Below are positions 1 to 8,993 of a stretch of 64,000 bases of DNA, one piece after another. This DNA is from an uncultured Pseudomonadota bacterium (GTDB lineage Bacteria; Pseudomonadota; Alphaproteobacteria; Rs-D84): assembly GCA_947307295.1 (NCBI GenBank), contig CAMZIQ010000004.1, positions 1 through 64,000 of the forward strand, read 5' to 3'. The position numbers were made by a program, and so were the translations under genes. Position 1 is the first letter of the stretch. Each line of letters begins with the position of its first letter. The notes under the pieces are model-generated. The model was not told the origin of the DNA and did not search any database. It worked only from the letters and a program-made list of their open reading frames with translations.

Positions 1-1
1 A

Positions 2-223
2 GAATCTGTTTCTGAATCAACACCAGCAGAAACACGTGAAGAATCTGTTTCTGAACCAGAATCTGTTTCTGAATCAACACCAGCAGAAACACGTGAAGAA
101 TCTGTTTCTGAATCAGAATCTGTTTCTGAATCAGAATCTGTGTCTGAATCAGAATCTGTGTCTGAACCAGAATCTGTTTCTGAACCAGAACCTGTTTCTA
201 AACCAGAACCTGTTTCTAAACCA
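2..223 (+). repeat. 18-bp tandem coding repeat (ESVSE)
   Basis: The 18-bp unit (gaatctgtttctgaatca and variants) occurs in register at 41, 98, 116, 134, 152, 170, 188 and 206. Two 39-bp variants (2-40 and 59-97) carry an extra segment coding STPAETRE. The near-identity of units suggests recent slippage-type expansion. Confidence 0.85.
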
Positions 224-706
224 GAATCAACATCTAGTGCTAAAATGAACAAGGGTGCGGTGATAGTGGCTACTGTTTTGCTTGGTACGGCTTTGCTTGT
301 CGGTGGTGCATTTTTTATCGGTAAAAATGCAGGAAAAAAGGCTCAATTTGAAGCTGCTGCTGATACAACAAAAAACGCTATGAATACTGTTGCTCAGGTT
401 CAACCTGCACAACCAGAAGCCCAGGCAGAAGACACAGTCCAAATGACCCCAGAAGAAATCGCAAAACATGGTATAGATATTGCTCCGAATGAAAAACCAG
501 CTGAAAAAGTTGGGTTTAAACCTAAGAAAACAAAAACATATCGTGTTGTAACTGCTGATCAAGCTGAAAAACCTGGTACGATTTATTTGAAAAAAGGTGA
601 AAAATACCGTCCGACACCTGAAATGGGTGATAAATATTGCGAAGGAAATCCTTCTTCTTTGACTAAGATATATCGTGTCGTAGAAGCAGAAAACGATGGC
701 AGATAA
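2..706 (+). CDS. ESVSE-repeat, single-pass membrane protein (5' partial)
   Basis: The frame is open to the left edge, so the true start lies outside the window; the first in-frame start codon, GTG at 140, sits inside the repeats and is unlikely. The N-terminal part is low-complexity: 18-bp units coding ESVSES/ESVSEP, interrupted twice by a STPAETRE spacer and ending in EPVSKP units. A hydrophobic helix follows (from MNKGAVIVATVLLGTALLVG, about bases 245-325), then a Gln/Ala/Glu-rich linker and a basic C-terminal domain (KPKKTKTYRVV, then YLKKGEKYRP). I do not recognise a family. The layout suggests a bitopic membrane protein with a flexible acidic/serine repeat domain on one side. It ends 12 bp before the U32 peptidase-family gene. 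Confidence 0.75.
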   Translation, partial: ESVSESTPAETREESVSEPESVSESTPAETREESVSESESVSESESVSESESVSEPESVSEPEPVSKPEPVSKPESTSSAKMNKGAVIVATVLLGTALLVGGAFFIGKNAGKKAQFEAAADTTKNAMNTVAQVQPAQPEAQAEDTVQMTPEEIAKHGIDIAPNEKPAEKVGFKPKKTKTYRVVTADQAEKPGTIYLKKGEKYRPTPEMGDKYCEGNPSSLTKIYRVVEAENDGR

Positions 707-718
707 TATTTGATAGAT

Positions 719-1963
719 ATGGTAAAATTGCCTGAACTTTTGGCGCCGGGTGGCACGCTGGATGCGTTCAAAACCGCGATTCTTTACGGAGCGGACGCAA
801 TCTATGCAGGTCTACCCGGTTTTTCAATGCGTGCGCGGGCCAAGATTACTGTGGACGAAGTAAAGCAGGGCATAGATTTGGCGCATCAATATGGCAAGAA
901 AGTCTATCTGGCGTTTAATTTATTCGCACACGACCGCGATTATGAAAACATGGGGCGTGTATCCGAAGTGTTAAATTATTTGCGCCCAGACGCGCTTATT
1001 ATCTCAGATGCAGGCGTTTTAATGTGGGTAAAGCAACATCATCCTGATATTCCGATACATATATCGACTCAGGCGAATATATGTTCTGCATCAACGGTTA
1101 AGTTTTGGCAAAATGCGGGCGCTGTGCAATGTGTTTTGGCGCGCGAAGTATCTCATAATGAATTTAAATCTATACGTGAACAGTGCCCAGACATAGGACT
1201 TGAAATATTCATCCATGGTGCGATGTGTATGTCTTATTCAGGGCGTTGTTTATTGTCGAATTATATCACAGGTCGTGCTTCTAATAGGGGGGCTTGTGCG
1301 CAGTTATGTCGTTGGAAATACGACGTGATTTTGCGTGAAAAAGAATCTGGGATAGAAATGCCAATCGAAGAAGACGATCGTGGTGCTTATATTATGAACA
1401 GCAAAGATTTGTGTTTAATGCCACGTTTAAAAGAAGTCATAGAATCGCATCCAGACAGCCTTAAAATCGAAGGGCGCAACCGCAGCGAATATTATGTAGG
1501 TTCGGTTGTGCGTGCGTATCGTAATGCGTTGGATGCGTATGCGCGCGATCCTGATAATTTTGACCCAGCGCCATTTATGGACGATTTGAATGTATTAGAA
1601 TCTCGTGGATATACGCAGGCGTTCTTTGATGGGCCGGTTCCACCAGATGCGCACGATTATGATTCTACACATTCTGTGTCAGATTGGCAGGCTGCAGGCG
1701 TGATAACGGCTGTTGACGATAAAAATATTACATTTGAATTACGAAATGAAATAAAGCAGGGCGACACAGTTCATTTTATCTTGCCATATACAACAGACAA
1801 AGTTTCTGTGGTTTTGGATAAGATAGTAAATGCCAAAAACGGTGAAGAATTACCCAAGATGTCGGCTGGGCAAAAGAATTCTCTGATTATACCGATTGAA
1901 AAGATTCCGCTTCAGTATCGTGATAAAATTGTACCATTAGTATTAGCTTATAAACATAAATAA
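719..1963 (+). CDS. U32 family peptidase / RlhA-TrhP-like tRNA or rRNA hydroxylation protein
   Basis: 414 aa. The N-terminus (LPELLAPGGTLDAFKTAI) and the block HGAMCMSYSGRC, LLSNYITGR, RGACAQLCRW are the hallmarks of the U32 family whose E. coli members YegQ/TrhP and YdcP/RlhA take part in tRNA U34 and 23S rRNA hydroxylation. The clustered cysteines of this block are known to hold an Fe-S cluster in characterised members. KIEGRNRSEYYVG is also typical. I chose ATG 719 (MVKLPELLAPG) because it matches the family start; a TTG at 710 in the same frame is the alternative. No strong Shine-Dalgarno is visible. Which of the paralogous roles it has cannot be decided from sequence alone. Confidence 0.88.
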   Translation: MVKLPELLAPGGTLDAFKTAILYGADAIYAGLPGFSMRARAKITVDEVKQGIDLAHQYGKKVYLAFNLFAHDRDYENMGRVSEVLNYLRPDALIISDAGVLMWVKQHHPDIPIHISTQANICSASTVKFWQNAGAVQCVLAREVSHNEFKSIREQCPDIGLEIFIHGAMCMSYSGRCLLSNYITGRASNRGACAQLCRWKYDVILREKESGIEMPIEEDDRGAYIMNSKDLCLMPRLKEVIESHPDSLKIEGRNRSEYYVGSVVRAYRNALDAYARDPDNFDPAPFMDDLNVLESRGYTQAFFDGPVPPDAHDYDSTHSVSDWQAAGVITAVDDKNITFELRNEIKQGDTVHFILPYTTDKVSVVLDKIVNAKNGEELPKMSAGQKNSLIIPIEKIPLQYRDKIVPLVLAYKHK

Positions 1964-1985
1964 TAATTTGAATCAAGCAACAATA

Positions 1986-2006
1986 TTCCCTGTTTATAAC
2001 AGGGAA
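1986..2006 (-). terminator. Weak hairpin between convergent genes
   Basis: TTCCCTG / CAGGGAA with a 7-nt loop. The minus-strand side is followed by a moderately T-rich run, so it could end the minus-strand gene; there is no clean U-tract on either strand. Confidence 0.4.
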
Positions 2007-2025
2007 CAGAAAGGAAAAAGGAAAA

Positions 2026-3894
2026 TTATTGTTGCTGCTGATTTTGAGACTGTATAAGCACTTCTGAATTATACATTGATAACCAGCGTCTGCCAGACAT
2101 ACATACAAAATTAGATAAAGAATCGTTATATTCACGTACCGCGGCGGTCCAACGTTCACTTACTTCTGATTTTGCCCCTTGGTATCCTGCGAAACCACCC
2201 AAAGCGCCACCGACCCCAGTTCCAACCAGAGTGCCTTTGGTTCTGGCTTGGTTTGACAAATCAACTATGCCACCATCTTCTGCATCGCGTGTTGATGGTT
2301 TAAAATCGCCTTCCCCTGATTTAAAATCAATTTTTTCACCAACGCTACCACTAGAATTACGTTTGTAATACGTTGGTTGGTTGTCTTTTATGATATCTTG
2401 CCAATCTTTGGCTTCGTAACCAAACATCTTGTTTTTTAAACCATTTTCGAATACTGCATAAGCCATCGTTGTACTAGATAACTCTTTCGCACCACAAAGC
2501 GCAAAATATGAATTGTCGCCTGCATTAGCATTGTCTGAAATAAGCGTAAATTTCTTTGAATTATCTGTATCTTGATTGATAATGAATAAATTGGTACCAG
2601 CTGTAATATATTGGCTGTCGTGGGTCGCTTTGTTTAAATCCATTGGAATCGTTGTATTTCCAATATTACCACTACATTGAATTGTGCCATCATCTTTCCT
2701 TCCGGCAACGGTCATATTAGCCAATTTTTTATTGGCAGATACACAGGTATAGATATTTGCAGCACTACCACATACACAACATTTTTGTAGTGTGGTTCCT
2801 TTTATACTAATAAAATAACGGGGCTTTTTACTGTCATCATTAGTATCACAACTAGATTTAGCACCACATATATCGCTGTCTTCTTTATTGTCACCACTTG
2901 TTACCTCTATACCTTTACCGTCAACTTGAAAGTCAGCACCATATCTTTCAAAATTACCGATTACACAGTCGTATTCTTTTTCATTTCCTTTTTCACCCAC
3001 AGAACACTTGGTTATTGCCAATATGTCTTGACCACCAGACATACCAGCTTTCATATTTCCGATAATCATACCAGATGCAGCGTTTACAGCAGTTGATTTT
3101 ATAGTATCCCCGGCAACTTTTCCAGAATATGTGCTGGCTGCCATGATGCCTGCACCAGCTACTGCACCAATAGCAGTATCTTTTAATTGTGTGCCACCCA
3201 TACCCAATGGAATATTAATTTTGGATTTTTTATTATCTGATTTGCCCGCAGTTTTCGGGGCCAACAAATTTCCCGCAACACCAGCGATAATTGCACCCGC
3301 AGCGATTTTCAATCCCGCATTTTGTTTTTGTTCTTGGTTCATCGCGGCTTCGACGTCTTTCATCGTAGGTTCGTTATCAGCAGGCAATGTGACATTTGCC
3401 AAAGCAGTCATGTTATAACTGTATTCTGGGAAAAAATCTATATTGCATTTCATAGAATCGTCCACAGCGACAGTCGTAGTCGCCAATACTGCATTAGTAT
3501 TAGCATCCTTTAATTCTACCACAGCAACGCATTGCGGTTCTTGACCCTGACGCGACCCAGATTCAGGAACACCCCATTTAACATTACCTTTGGGTTCTGT
3601 TGAATAAATCATAGAACAAGCTTCTAAATCTGAAACACTTGGTGCAGAAGCTTCATTATTTGCAATAGCATTGGCCAAATTTTCATCGTCAACCGCCACA
3701 GGCAAATTTGCAGCAGCCTCGGCAGCCATATTGGCTGCGTATTCTTGTTGTTGACGCATCGCGTTAACTTGTTGATAACCCCCGGCATAAGAACGATTTG
3801 AATTCTTTGTTTTCACAGCAGCATCCAATGGCATAGTCGCAACGCATGCCAAAATCGCAGAAAACAAAGATATTTTACAAATTCTCTCTCTCAT
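2026..3894 (-). CDS. Large exported protein of unknown function
   Basis: 622 aa with an N-terminal signal peptide (basic MRERICK, hydrophobic core, likely cleavage after DAAV or nearby). An Ala/Gln-rich region follows, then two glycine/alanine-rich hydrophobic stretches (AAGAIIAGVAGNLLAP and AIGAVAGAGIMAAST) that resemble glycine-zipper segments, then a Cys-rich middle (KCCVCGSAANIYTC). Near the C-terminus is another glycine zipper (GTGVGGALGGFAGYQGAK), then a Gln-rich tail. I do not recognise a family. It starts 6 bp after the stop of the upstream beta-barrel gene (4 kb), so the two form an operon. Glycine zippers with paired cysteines suggest an envelope protein that inserts in or oligomerises at a membrane. 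Confidence 0.8.
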   Translation of the reverse strand: MRERICKISLFSAILACVATMPLDAAVKTKNSNRSYAGGYQQVNAMRQQQEYAANMAAEAAANLPVAVDDENLANAIANNEASAPSVSDLEACSMIYSTEPKGNVKWGVPESGSRQGQEPQCVAVVELKDANTNAVLATTTVAVDDSMKCNIDFFPEYSYNMTALANVTLPADNEPTMKDVEAAMNQEQKQNAGLKIAAGAIIAGVAGNLLAPKTAGKSDNKKSKINIPLGMGGTQLKDTAIGAVAGAGIMAASTYSGKVAGDTIKSTAVNAASGMIIGNMKAGMSGGQDILAITKCSVGEKGNEKEYDCVIGNFERYGADFQVDGKGIEVTSGDNKEDSDICGAKSSCDTNDDSKKPRYFISIKGTTLQKCCVCGSAANIYTCVSANKKLANMTVAGRKDDGTIQCSGNIGNTTIPMDLNKATHDSQYITAGTNLFIINQDTDNSKKFTLISDNANAGDNSYFALCGAKELSSTTMAYAVFENGLKNKMFGYEAKDWQDIIKDNQPTYYKRNSSGSVGEKIDFKSGEGDFKPSTRDAEDGGIVDLSNQARTKGTLVGTGVGGALGGFAGYQGAKSEVSERWTAAVREYNDSLSNFVCMSGRRWLSMYNSEVLIQSQNQQQQ

Positions 3895-3900
3895 CTTTTA

Positions 3901-5040
3901 CTAAAATTCCAATCTTAATCTGACACCGACGTCCAAAGTACTTAATCTGCCACTTTCTGTCCAATTGGTATAATGGAATACACTATCATAAGGTGCTTCG
4001 TATTCGCCATCATCGTATCCAGAACCATCACTTAACCATTCTGTTTGTGATACAACGATTGAACCAGATGTTTTAACTTTGCCCAAATTAGCATAACGAA
4101 CAAAGAAATCTAATTTTAACCCTTCGCTCATAGACGTTGTCACACCACCTTCCAGAGCAAAAGCCAATTGTTCAGTTGTGCCACCATTATGATAACCATA
4201 GACATCTGAAATCCCAGTCAAACCACCAGATGGTACGCTGCCCGGTCCCAAACCATCAGTTTCGTCATAAAAACTGTTATCAAAAACAACATAATCAGAT
4301 ATGGTATTCAAAGAAATACCGACACCAGCCCCTACATAAGGACGCAATGAACCGCCCGCAACATAGCCGGTAAATGAATCAATGTTATAATAAACATTTA
4401 ACATCGTAGAATTCGAAGTAATTGCGCCACCGCTGACCTTTGCATCAGTATAATTACCATCACCCTGAGATGTTTGAGCATTTACAGCATAAGATATATT
4501 TGAATAGCGTAAAAATGAAAAATCTACACGGATGTCACTGTTAATTGCGGCACCGACAGAAATTTGAAATGGGATAACTGTATCAGATTTAAAATCAGAC
4601 ACGCGGAAAGACCCTGGTGCAAAAAACGCATTATCTTCACCAGCATAATCTGCAGACATACTTCCGTTGACCATCATGCTGTATCCAGCGGACAAACCGA
4701 TGTACAAACCACTATCCGCCAATCTGTCGTAATCAGCAGATTGATAATATTGACGACCTGCATTTGTTGCCGAAGAACCGACACGTGGCAGTGCGCCAGT
4801 AATACGATTCGGATTTGTTGCACTAATCGGACGACCATTTGCAGCCGATGCAGCCACTAATTGTTGTGAAGTAATATTTGTTTTCTGTCCTGTTATCTGA
4901 GTTGGATATTGCGCAGTATTAATGACATAACCTTGGCGTGCCATTTGCTGTGGATTGTATACTGGATAAGCCGCATCTGCCACAAATGGTGACATAGACA
5001 CAATCCCAGTCAACACCGCAAGAAACTTGGTTTTCTTCAT
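3901..5040 (-). CDS. Outer-membrane beta-barrel protein
   Basis: 379 aa. A signal peptide (MKKTKFLAVLTGIVSMSPFVADAA) is followed by a low-complexity Gln/Thr-rich segment of about 80 residues. The rest consists of alternating amphipathic strands with Tyr/Gly (LYIGLSAGYSMMV; RPYVGAGVGISLN; LDVGVRLRLEF), ending in Phe, the C-terminal signal recognised by the BAM machinery. It is probably an 8-10-stranded barrel of the surface-antigen/OmpA-like type. A purine-rich AAAGGAAG lies 11 nt upstream of the ATG. It leads an operon with the exported 622-aa protein. Exact family and ligand are unknown. Confidence 0.85.
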   Translation of the reverse strand: MKKTKFLAVLTGIVSMSPFVADAAYPVYNPQQMARQGYVINTAQYPTQITGQKTNITSQQLVAASAANGRPISATNPNRITGALPRVGSSATNAGRQYYQSADYDRLADSGLYIGLSAGYSMMVNGSMSADYAGEDNAFFAPGSFRVSDFKSDTVIPFQISVGAAINSDIRVDFSFLRYSNISYAVNAQTSQGDGNYTDAKVSGGAITSNSTMLNVYYNIDSFTGYVAGGSLRPYVGAGVGISLNTISDYVVFDNSFYDETDGLGPGSVPSGGLTGISDVYGYHNGGTTEQLAFALEGGVTTSMSEGLKLDFFVRYANLGKVKTSGSIVVSQTEWLSDGSGYDDGEYEAPYDSVFHYTNWTESGRLSTLDVGVRLRLEF

Positions 5041-5065
5041 CTTTCCTTAAACTTCCTTTGTGAAT

Positions 5066-5071
5066 ATTATA
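5066..5071 (-). promoter_or_regulatory. Likely -10 element (TATAAT) for the beta-barrel operon
   Basis: On the minus strand TATAAT lies about 25 bp upstream of the ATG at 5040. The -35 region is only T-rich, so this is a one-sided match. Confidence 0.45.
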
Positions 5072-5120
5072 TCATAAAAAGGACTTTAAAAAAAGCATTA
5101 AAATAACATTTGTTTAACAA

Positions 5121-5149
5121 AATAAAAAATGCACCCAAAAATGGGTGCA
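5121..5149 (-). terminator. Intrinsic terminator
   Basis: On the minus strand TGCACCCA-TTTT-TGGGTGCA is followed directly by TTTTTTATT. It ends the 5.2-6.2 kb beta-barrel gene. Confidence 0.88.
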
Positions 5150-5185
5150 AATTGTCCAATATAAGTTAATTTTTTTTTGTTAAAT

Positions 5186-6247
5186 TTAGAATCTGGCGTT
5201 AAATCTTACCCCAGTTTCCCATTTGATATCAGTTCCGTTTTGAGAGCCAGAATGAGAATCATCAAATGTGTATTCTGTAAACAAAGTCAATTGCATAGAA
5301 TCATTCAATTGATTTGCAACATTCAATTTCAACACATATTCATCCCAACCGTCTTTCATGTTTTCGGTATTTTTCAACAATCCTTCGACCACACCTTGTT
5401 GCAGAGCGTTCAAAGTAGGATTCGCAGACAAATCTGCTAAATCTGTATGAATACTTTTTACACCATTGTCATGATGTTCGTAATATTCAAAGCCTGCACC
5501 AACCGACCATTTGCTGTTGAATTGATAAGCTGTATCAAATCCAGCACATGTTTCGTGTGTAGATTTTAAATTTACAGATATTTCATCAGGAAATCCCAAA
5601 TCTGCCATAGTCAAATATTGGTATGGACCCAATGCAGTTCTACCCAATAATGGTTGCATACTTTGATCAATTCCGATTTTATTGTTATGATTACCAAATG
5701 TTTGCAAATATTCTAAATGTGCAGCCACGGTAAATTTGTCCCATGTTTTACCAAAACGTGTTCCAAAGATTATCCCATAACGACCATTTGAATAGTTATC
5801 AAATTTGAATCCATTAGTAGAATAAGATCCTTTCATCTGTGATACGCCAGACAAAAATGCTTCGGAATACAAATCTAAAACAAATGGATCTGATTCTTCT
5901 AAAACACGGAACATCGCACCCAAACGGCCACGATGCATACCCTTGCGGTCAATATCATCGTCATGAGTATAACCAAAACGACCAATCAAAGCCAATCTAT
6001 CGGTAATACCATAACCCAAATCTTCGGTAAAACGCCATACAGGGAATTCTTCTGTGTGCGCTAAACCACGTTTTTGTAATGCAGGCGTGTTGTCTGTTTT
6101 TTTATACATAACAGCCGCGCCAGTTTTTAAATACACTTCACGGTTTTTAGGCATGTAAAGTGGATTTTCCATATTTGATGCTGCAAATGCTTCTGCTGAA
6201 ATAACAGATGCCGTTGCTGCTATCAAACACTTCAAAGACTTTTTCAT
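5186..6247 (-). CDS. Outer-membrane beta-barrel (porin-like) protein
   Basis: 353 aa with a signal peptide (MKKSLKCLIAATASVISAEAFAA). The mature protein is made of beta-strands with aromatic girdles (LGYGITDRLALIGRFGYTH; YGIIFGTRFGKTW; KWSVGAGFEYYEHH) and ends in VRFNARF, an outer-membrane C-terminal signal. The strand count fits a 12-14-stranded barrel of the type seen in outer-membrane transporters. A good AAAGGAG-type site precedes the ATG. It is transcribed alone, with its own promoter (-35 at 6328-6333, -10 at 6305-6310) and terminator (5121-5149). Confidence 0.83.
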   Translation of the reverse strand: MKKSLKCLIAATASVISAEAFAASNMENPLYMPKNREVYLKTGAAVMYKKTDNTPALQKRGLAHTEEFPVWRFTEDLGYGITDRLALIGRFGYTHDDDIDRKGMHRGRLGAMFRVLEESDPFVLDLYSEAFLSGVSQMKGSYSTNGFKFDNYSNGRYGIIFGTRFGKTWDKFTVAAHLEYLQTFGNHNNKIGIDQSMQPLLGRTALGPYQYLTMADLGFPDEISVNLKSTHETCAGFDTAYQFNSKWSVGAGFEYYEHHDNGVKSIHTDLADLSANPTLNALQQGVVEGLLKNTENMKDGWDEYVLKLNVANQLNDSMQLTLFTEYTFDDSHSGSQNGTDIKWETGVRFNARF

Positions 6248-6283
6248 CCATTTCTCCTTTTTTATTTGATGAAATAACCAACC

Positions 6284-6333
6284 CCCATTATTGGCAAGAT
6301 TGGTGTTATATCCATACCGCCCATTATTGGCAA
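6284..6333. repeat. 14-bp direct repeat (CCCATTATTGGCAA) at 36-bp period
   Basis: Exact copies at 6284-6297 and 6320-6333. The distal copy covers the -35 box and the proximal one lies at the expected transcript start. This placement is what two operator sites for one regulator would look like, or it is a duplicated promoter fragment. Confidence 0.7.
6305..6333 (-). promoter_or_regulatory. Sigma-70-type promoter of the porin-like gene
   Basis: On the minus strand TTGCCA (6333-6328) and TATAAC (6310-6305) are 17 bp apart. The TTGCCA lies within one copy of a 14-bp direct repeat. Confidence 0.65.
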
Positions 6334-6488
6334 CAGTACGCTTTGCGATATAACGTGCTTATTTTTAACTATTTGTGAAGATATGTCAAAATATAAATTA
6401 TCTTGACAAAGAACTTGAAATATGAAAGTCCATCACTATATATGTTTTGGAAGGGACGGAAAGCCCGAGAAAATCAAAGGAGTCCGCC

Positions 6489-7052
6489 ATGAAACAAGTA
6501 CTTCAAAATGATATGAAAAACCTTGAACTACAACAAAAACAAATCATTATGATGGGTGGTTTGGTTAATAAAAAAGTAAAAAAATTATCAATTGAAGAAA
6601 TTAAAAAATTAGAAAACGATTATACTTGGATGTATTTCGGTTTTGTTTCAATAAATTGGGGACAGGGTAAAACCCTTGGTGTATCGTGGCAAAAAGGGCT
6701 GGAACAAATGGATGCCTTTATCGCCACTAAAACTAAACAGGTGGGTCATCCTGTTAATGCTGAATTGGTGAAAATACACGCTAGATTTCGCAAAGAAATG
6801 GCAGAAACAATAATGACTAATCCAAATGTTGATGCAAAATTGGATGAGCGCTTGAAAAAAATATTTTTTGAAATGGGGGTTAAAGATTTGAAAACACATA
6901 AAGATGCGCTGGAAGATACGTATAAAAGATTCGCGCCAGAACAAAGTATTACAAAACCAGATGTCGCTAAAAAATTCGATATCGCGAATCAGAAAACTCA
7001 AAAATTATTGCAAATATTGTCATCGCAACAAACGTATCAATATGCAGCTTAA
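6489..7052 (+). CDS. Hypothetical cytoplasmic helical protein
   Basis: 187 aa, not recognised. ATG 6489 is chosen because AAAGGAG sits 6 nt upstream; a longer reading from TTG 6447 has no such site. The protein is Lys/Gln-rich and mostly helical, with no signal peptide or membrane helix, and carries a short aromatic block (YTWMYFGFVSINWGQGK). It is followed after 15 bp by a second unknown gene with its own ribosome-binding site, so the pair is probably co-transcribed and ends at the 7595-7620 terminator. Function unknown. Confidence 0.75.
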   Translation: MKQVLQNDMKNLELQQKQIIMMGGLVNKKVKKLSIEEIKKLENDYTWMYFGFVSINWGQGKTLGVSWQKGLEQMDAFIATKTKQVGHPVNAELVKIHARFRKEMAETIMTNPNVDAKLDERLKKIFFEMGVKDLKTHKDALEDTYKRFAPEQSITKPDVAKKFDIANQKTQKLLQILSSQQTYQYAA

Positions 7053-7067
7053 TAAAAAGGATTTTAA

Positions 7068-7586
7068 ATGAATTTCGATAAAGAAAAATTGTTTGCTAAA
7101 ATTTCAGGTGAAAATGTAGAAGGCTTTGTAAAGTGTGTTATAAACGACACCAGCAAGGCTCAAATAGATTTTGCTTTTAATCAAATGTTCCAAGGGTTGT
7201 CTTTGTTGCAATGGATGCAAAATGTGACGTTGGCAGAAGCATGGCGCAGCGCGCTTGATAATATGTTAAGTTTTGTATTTTCTTTGCCTGACAAAAATTA
7301 CGTCATAGATTATTTGCATAATGCTGTTTTTGATTTTAGAAAAAATACTTTAAAAACAATGGGCGCCAGTATACATTCAAACGAATATTTTAAATGTCCA
7401 CCCCAAAATCAAATTGAATTAGAAACAGAAGCAAAAGAAAAAATAAAACAGGGCAGAGATATTATAATGAATCTGGTTTCTAATCCAGATACTTGTTATG
7501 TTGAAAAGCGGGAATTCACTAACACAATGCCGGTGCAACAAAAAACAAAAGAACGTGAACAAGAATATGAACGTGAAAGAAAATAA
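7068..7586 (+). CDS. Hypothetical protein
   Basis: 172 aa, not recognised. AAAAGGA precedes the ATG. The N-terminal two thirds are mixed helical with a Trp/Met-rich segment (LSLLQWMQNVTLAEAWRSAL). The C-terminus is highly charged (KTKEREQEYERERK), as in a coiled-coil tail. It forms a two-gene unit with the preceding unknown gene. Confidence 0.72.
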   Translation: MNFDKEKLFAKISGENVEGFVKCVINDTSKAQIDFAFNQMFQGLSLLQWMQNVTLAEAWRSALDNMLSFVFSLPDKNYVIDYLHNAVFDFRKNTLKTMGASIHSNEYFKCPPQNQIELETEAKEKIKQGRDIIMNLVSNPDTCYVEKREFTNTMPVQQKTKEREQEYERERK

Positions 7587-7594
7587 TTAACAAT

Positions 7595-7620
7595 AAAAAA
7601 CGCCCGTTTGGGCGTTTTTT
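7595..7620. terminator. Bidirectional intrinsic terminator
   Basis: AAAAAACGCCC-GTTT-GGGCGTTTTTT sits between convergent genes and gives a U-tract on both strands. Confidence 0.9.
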
Positions 7621-8980
7621 ATTGTCTTACAATTTCCAATAATTGTTTTGGCACATCTTCTGTTTTAACGCGAACTTGTTCCATAGAATCACGATAACGT
7701 AATGTGACTGTGCCGTCTTCCAAAGTTTGATGGTCAACAGTTATACAAACCGGTGTCCCGATTTCATCGTGTCTGCGATAGTTTTTGCCGATATTACCAG
7801 AATTTTCCAGTTCAATTCTACCAATGCCGAGTTTGCGTAAATCATCAACCAACTTATTTGATAAATCTACGATTTCTGGAACATTACGGACAAGTGGTAT
7901 AACCGCCGCTTTGACCGGTGACAGCCAAGGTTTTAATTTTAACACAGTACGTGATTTACCGTCCCCTAAATCTTCTTCTTCGTACGCTTCTAACATAACA
8001 GTAAACATCGCGCGATTAGTTCCCATTGCTGTTTCAATTACATATGGAACAAAATTTTCACCTGTTTGTGCATCGCTATAAGACAATTTAGTTGTGGAAT
8101 CTTTGTTTTCCATAACTTTTGCAGACAATTTAAATTCATTTTGCGATTTTGTGTGTGAACCCAAATCAAAGTCTTGACGATTGTGAATACCTTCCACTTC
8201 ATCAAAACCATCTGGAAATTCGTATTCTATGTCGCCTGCTGCTTTGGCATAGTGTGCCAATTTTTCGTGTGGTTGAAAACGCAATTTTTCAGCTGGTATT
8301 CCCAAAACGTTTATCCACCAATCCATACGCAGTTTTTTCCAATATTCGAAATATTTTTCATCTTCATTAGGATTAACAAAATATTGCATTTCAGCCTGTT
8401 CAAATTCGCGCATACGAAAGACAAAACCACGTGGAGAAATTTCATTACGGAAAGATTTTCCAATCTGAGCAATTCCAAATGGTAATTTATGTGGTTTCGA
8501 ATCCAGCACGTTTTTAAAATTGACATAAGTTGTGGTTGCTGTTTCAGGACGCAAATAAGCATTTATTGCGCCATCCGCAGTTGCACCAATAGACAACCCC
8601 ATCATCAATTGATATGCGCGTGGTTCTGTTATATCAGTACTGCCACAGTTATCACATTTTGTTTGGTCTTTCATTTTATCTTGACGCATGCGTGCACCGC
8701 ATTTTTTACATTCAACCAGCGGGTCAGAAAAGCTTCCTTCGTGGCCAGAATATTTCCACATTAAACGGTTAGTTATAACAGCAGCATCCAACCCTTCGAT
8801 ATCATTTCTGGAATAAATCATGGTATTCCACCAAGCGTTACGGATGTTGCGCATCAATTCAATACCGTATGGACCGTAGTCGTATGCGCCGCCAAGGCCC
8901 CCATAAATTTCAGAACCTGTAAATATGAATCCACGTCTTTTGCAAAGTGCAACTATATCATTAACTGATTTTGCTGGCAT
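7619..8980 (-). CDS. glyS: Glycyl-tRNA synthetase (alpha2, class II)
   Basis: 453 aa, the dimeric bacterial/eukaryotic-type GlyRS. It attaches glycine to tRNA-Gly. Visible family features are FIFTGSEIYGGLGGAYDYGP at the N-terminus (motif 1 region), a zinc-ribbon CKKCGARM...CDNCGS, the motif 2 region FRNEISPRGFVFRMREFEQ, EVEGIHNRQDFDL, and motif 3 around VIETAMGTNRAM. The C-terminal anticodon-binding domain (AAVIPLVRN...RIELENSGNIGKNYRRHDEIGTP in part) is complete. The start at 8980 (MPAKSVND) has AGGGG just upstream. An ATG at 9016 would overlap the ferredoxin gene and is not favoured. It lies 13 bp downstream of the ferredoxin gene. Confidence 0.96.
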   Translation of the reverse strand: MPAKSVNDIVALCKRRGFIFTGSEIYGGLGGAYDYGPYGIELMRNIRNAWWNTMIYSRNDIEGLDAAVITNRLMWKYSGHEGSFSDPLVECKKCGARMRQDKMKDQTKCDNCGSTDITEPRAYQLMMGLSIGATADGAINAYLRPETATTTYVNFKNVLDSKPHKLPFGIAQIGKSFRNEISPRGFVFRMREFEQAEMQYFVNPNEDEKYFEYWKKLRMDWWINVLGIPAEKLRFQPHEKLAHYAKAAGDIEYEFPDGFDEVEGIHNRQDFDLGSHTKSQNEFKLSAKVMENKDSTTKLSYSDAQTGENFVPYVIETAMGTNRAMFTVMLEAYEEEDLGDGKSRTVLKLKPWLSPVKAAVIPLVRNVPEIVDLSNKLVDDLRKLGIGRIELENSGNIGKNYRRHDEIGTPVCITVDHQTLEDGTVTLRYRDSMEQVRVKTEDVPKQLLEIVRQ

Positions 8981-8993
8981 TTTTAACCCCTGT

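Noticed and set aside
36..248. ORF rich in NLFLNQ repeats
   Set aside because: It is the out-of-frame reading of the 18-bp ESVSE repeat; the other frame continues into a membrane helix and a proper domain.
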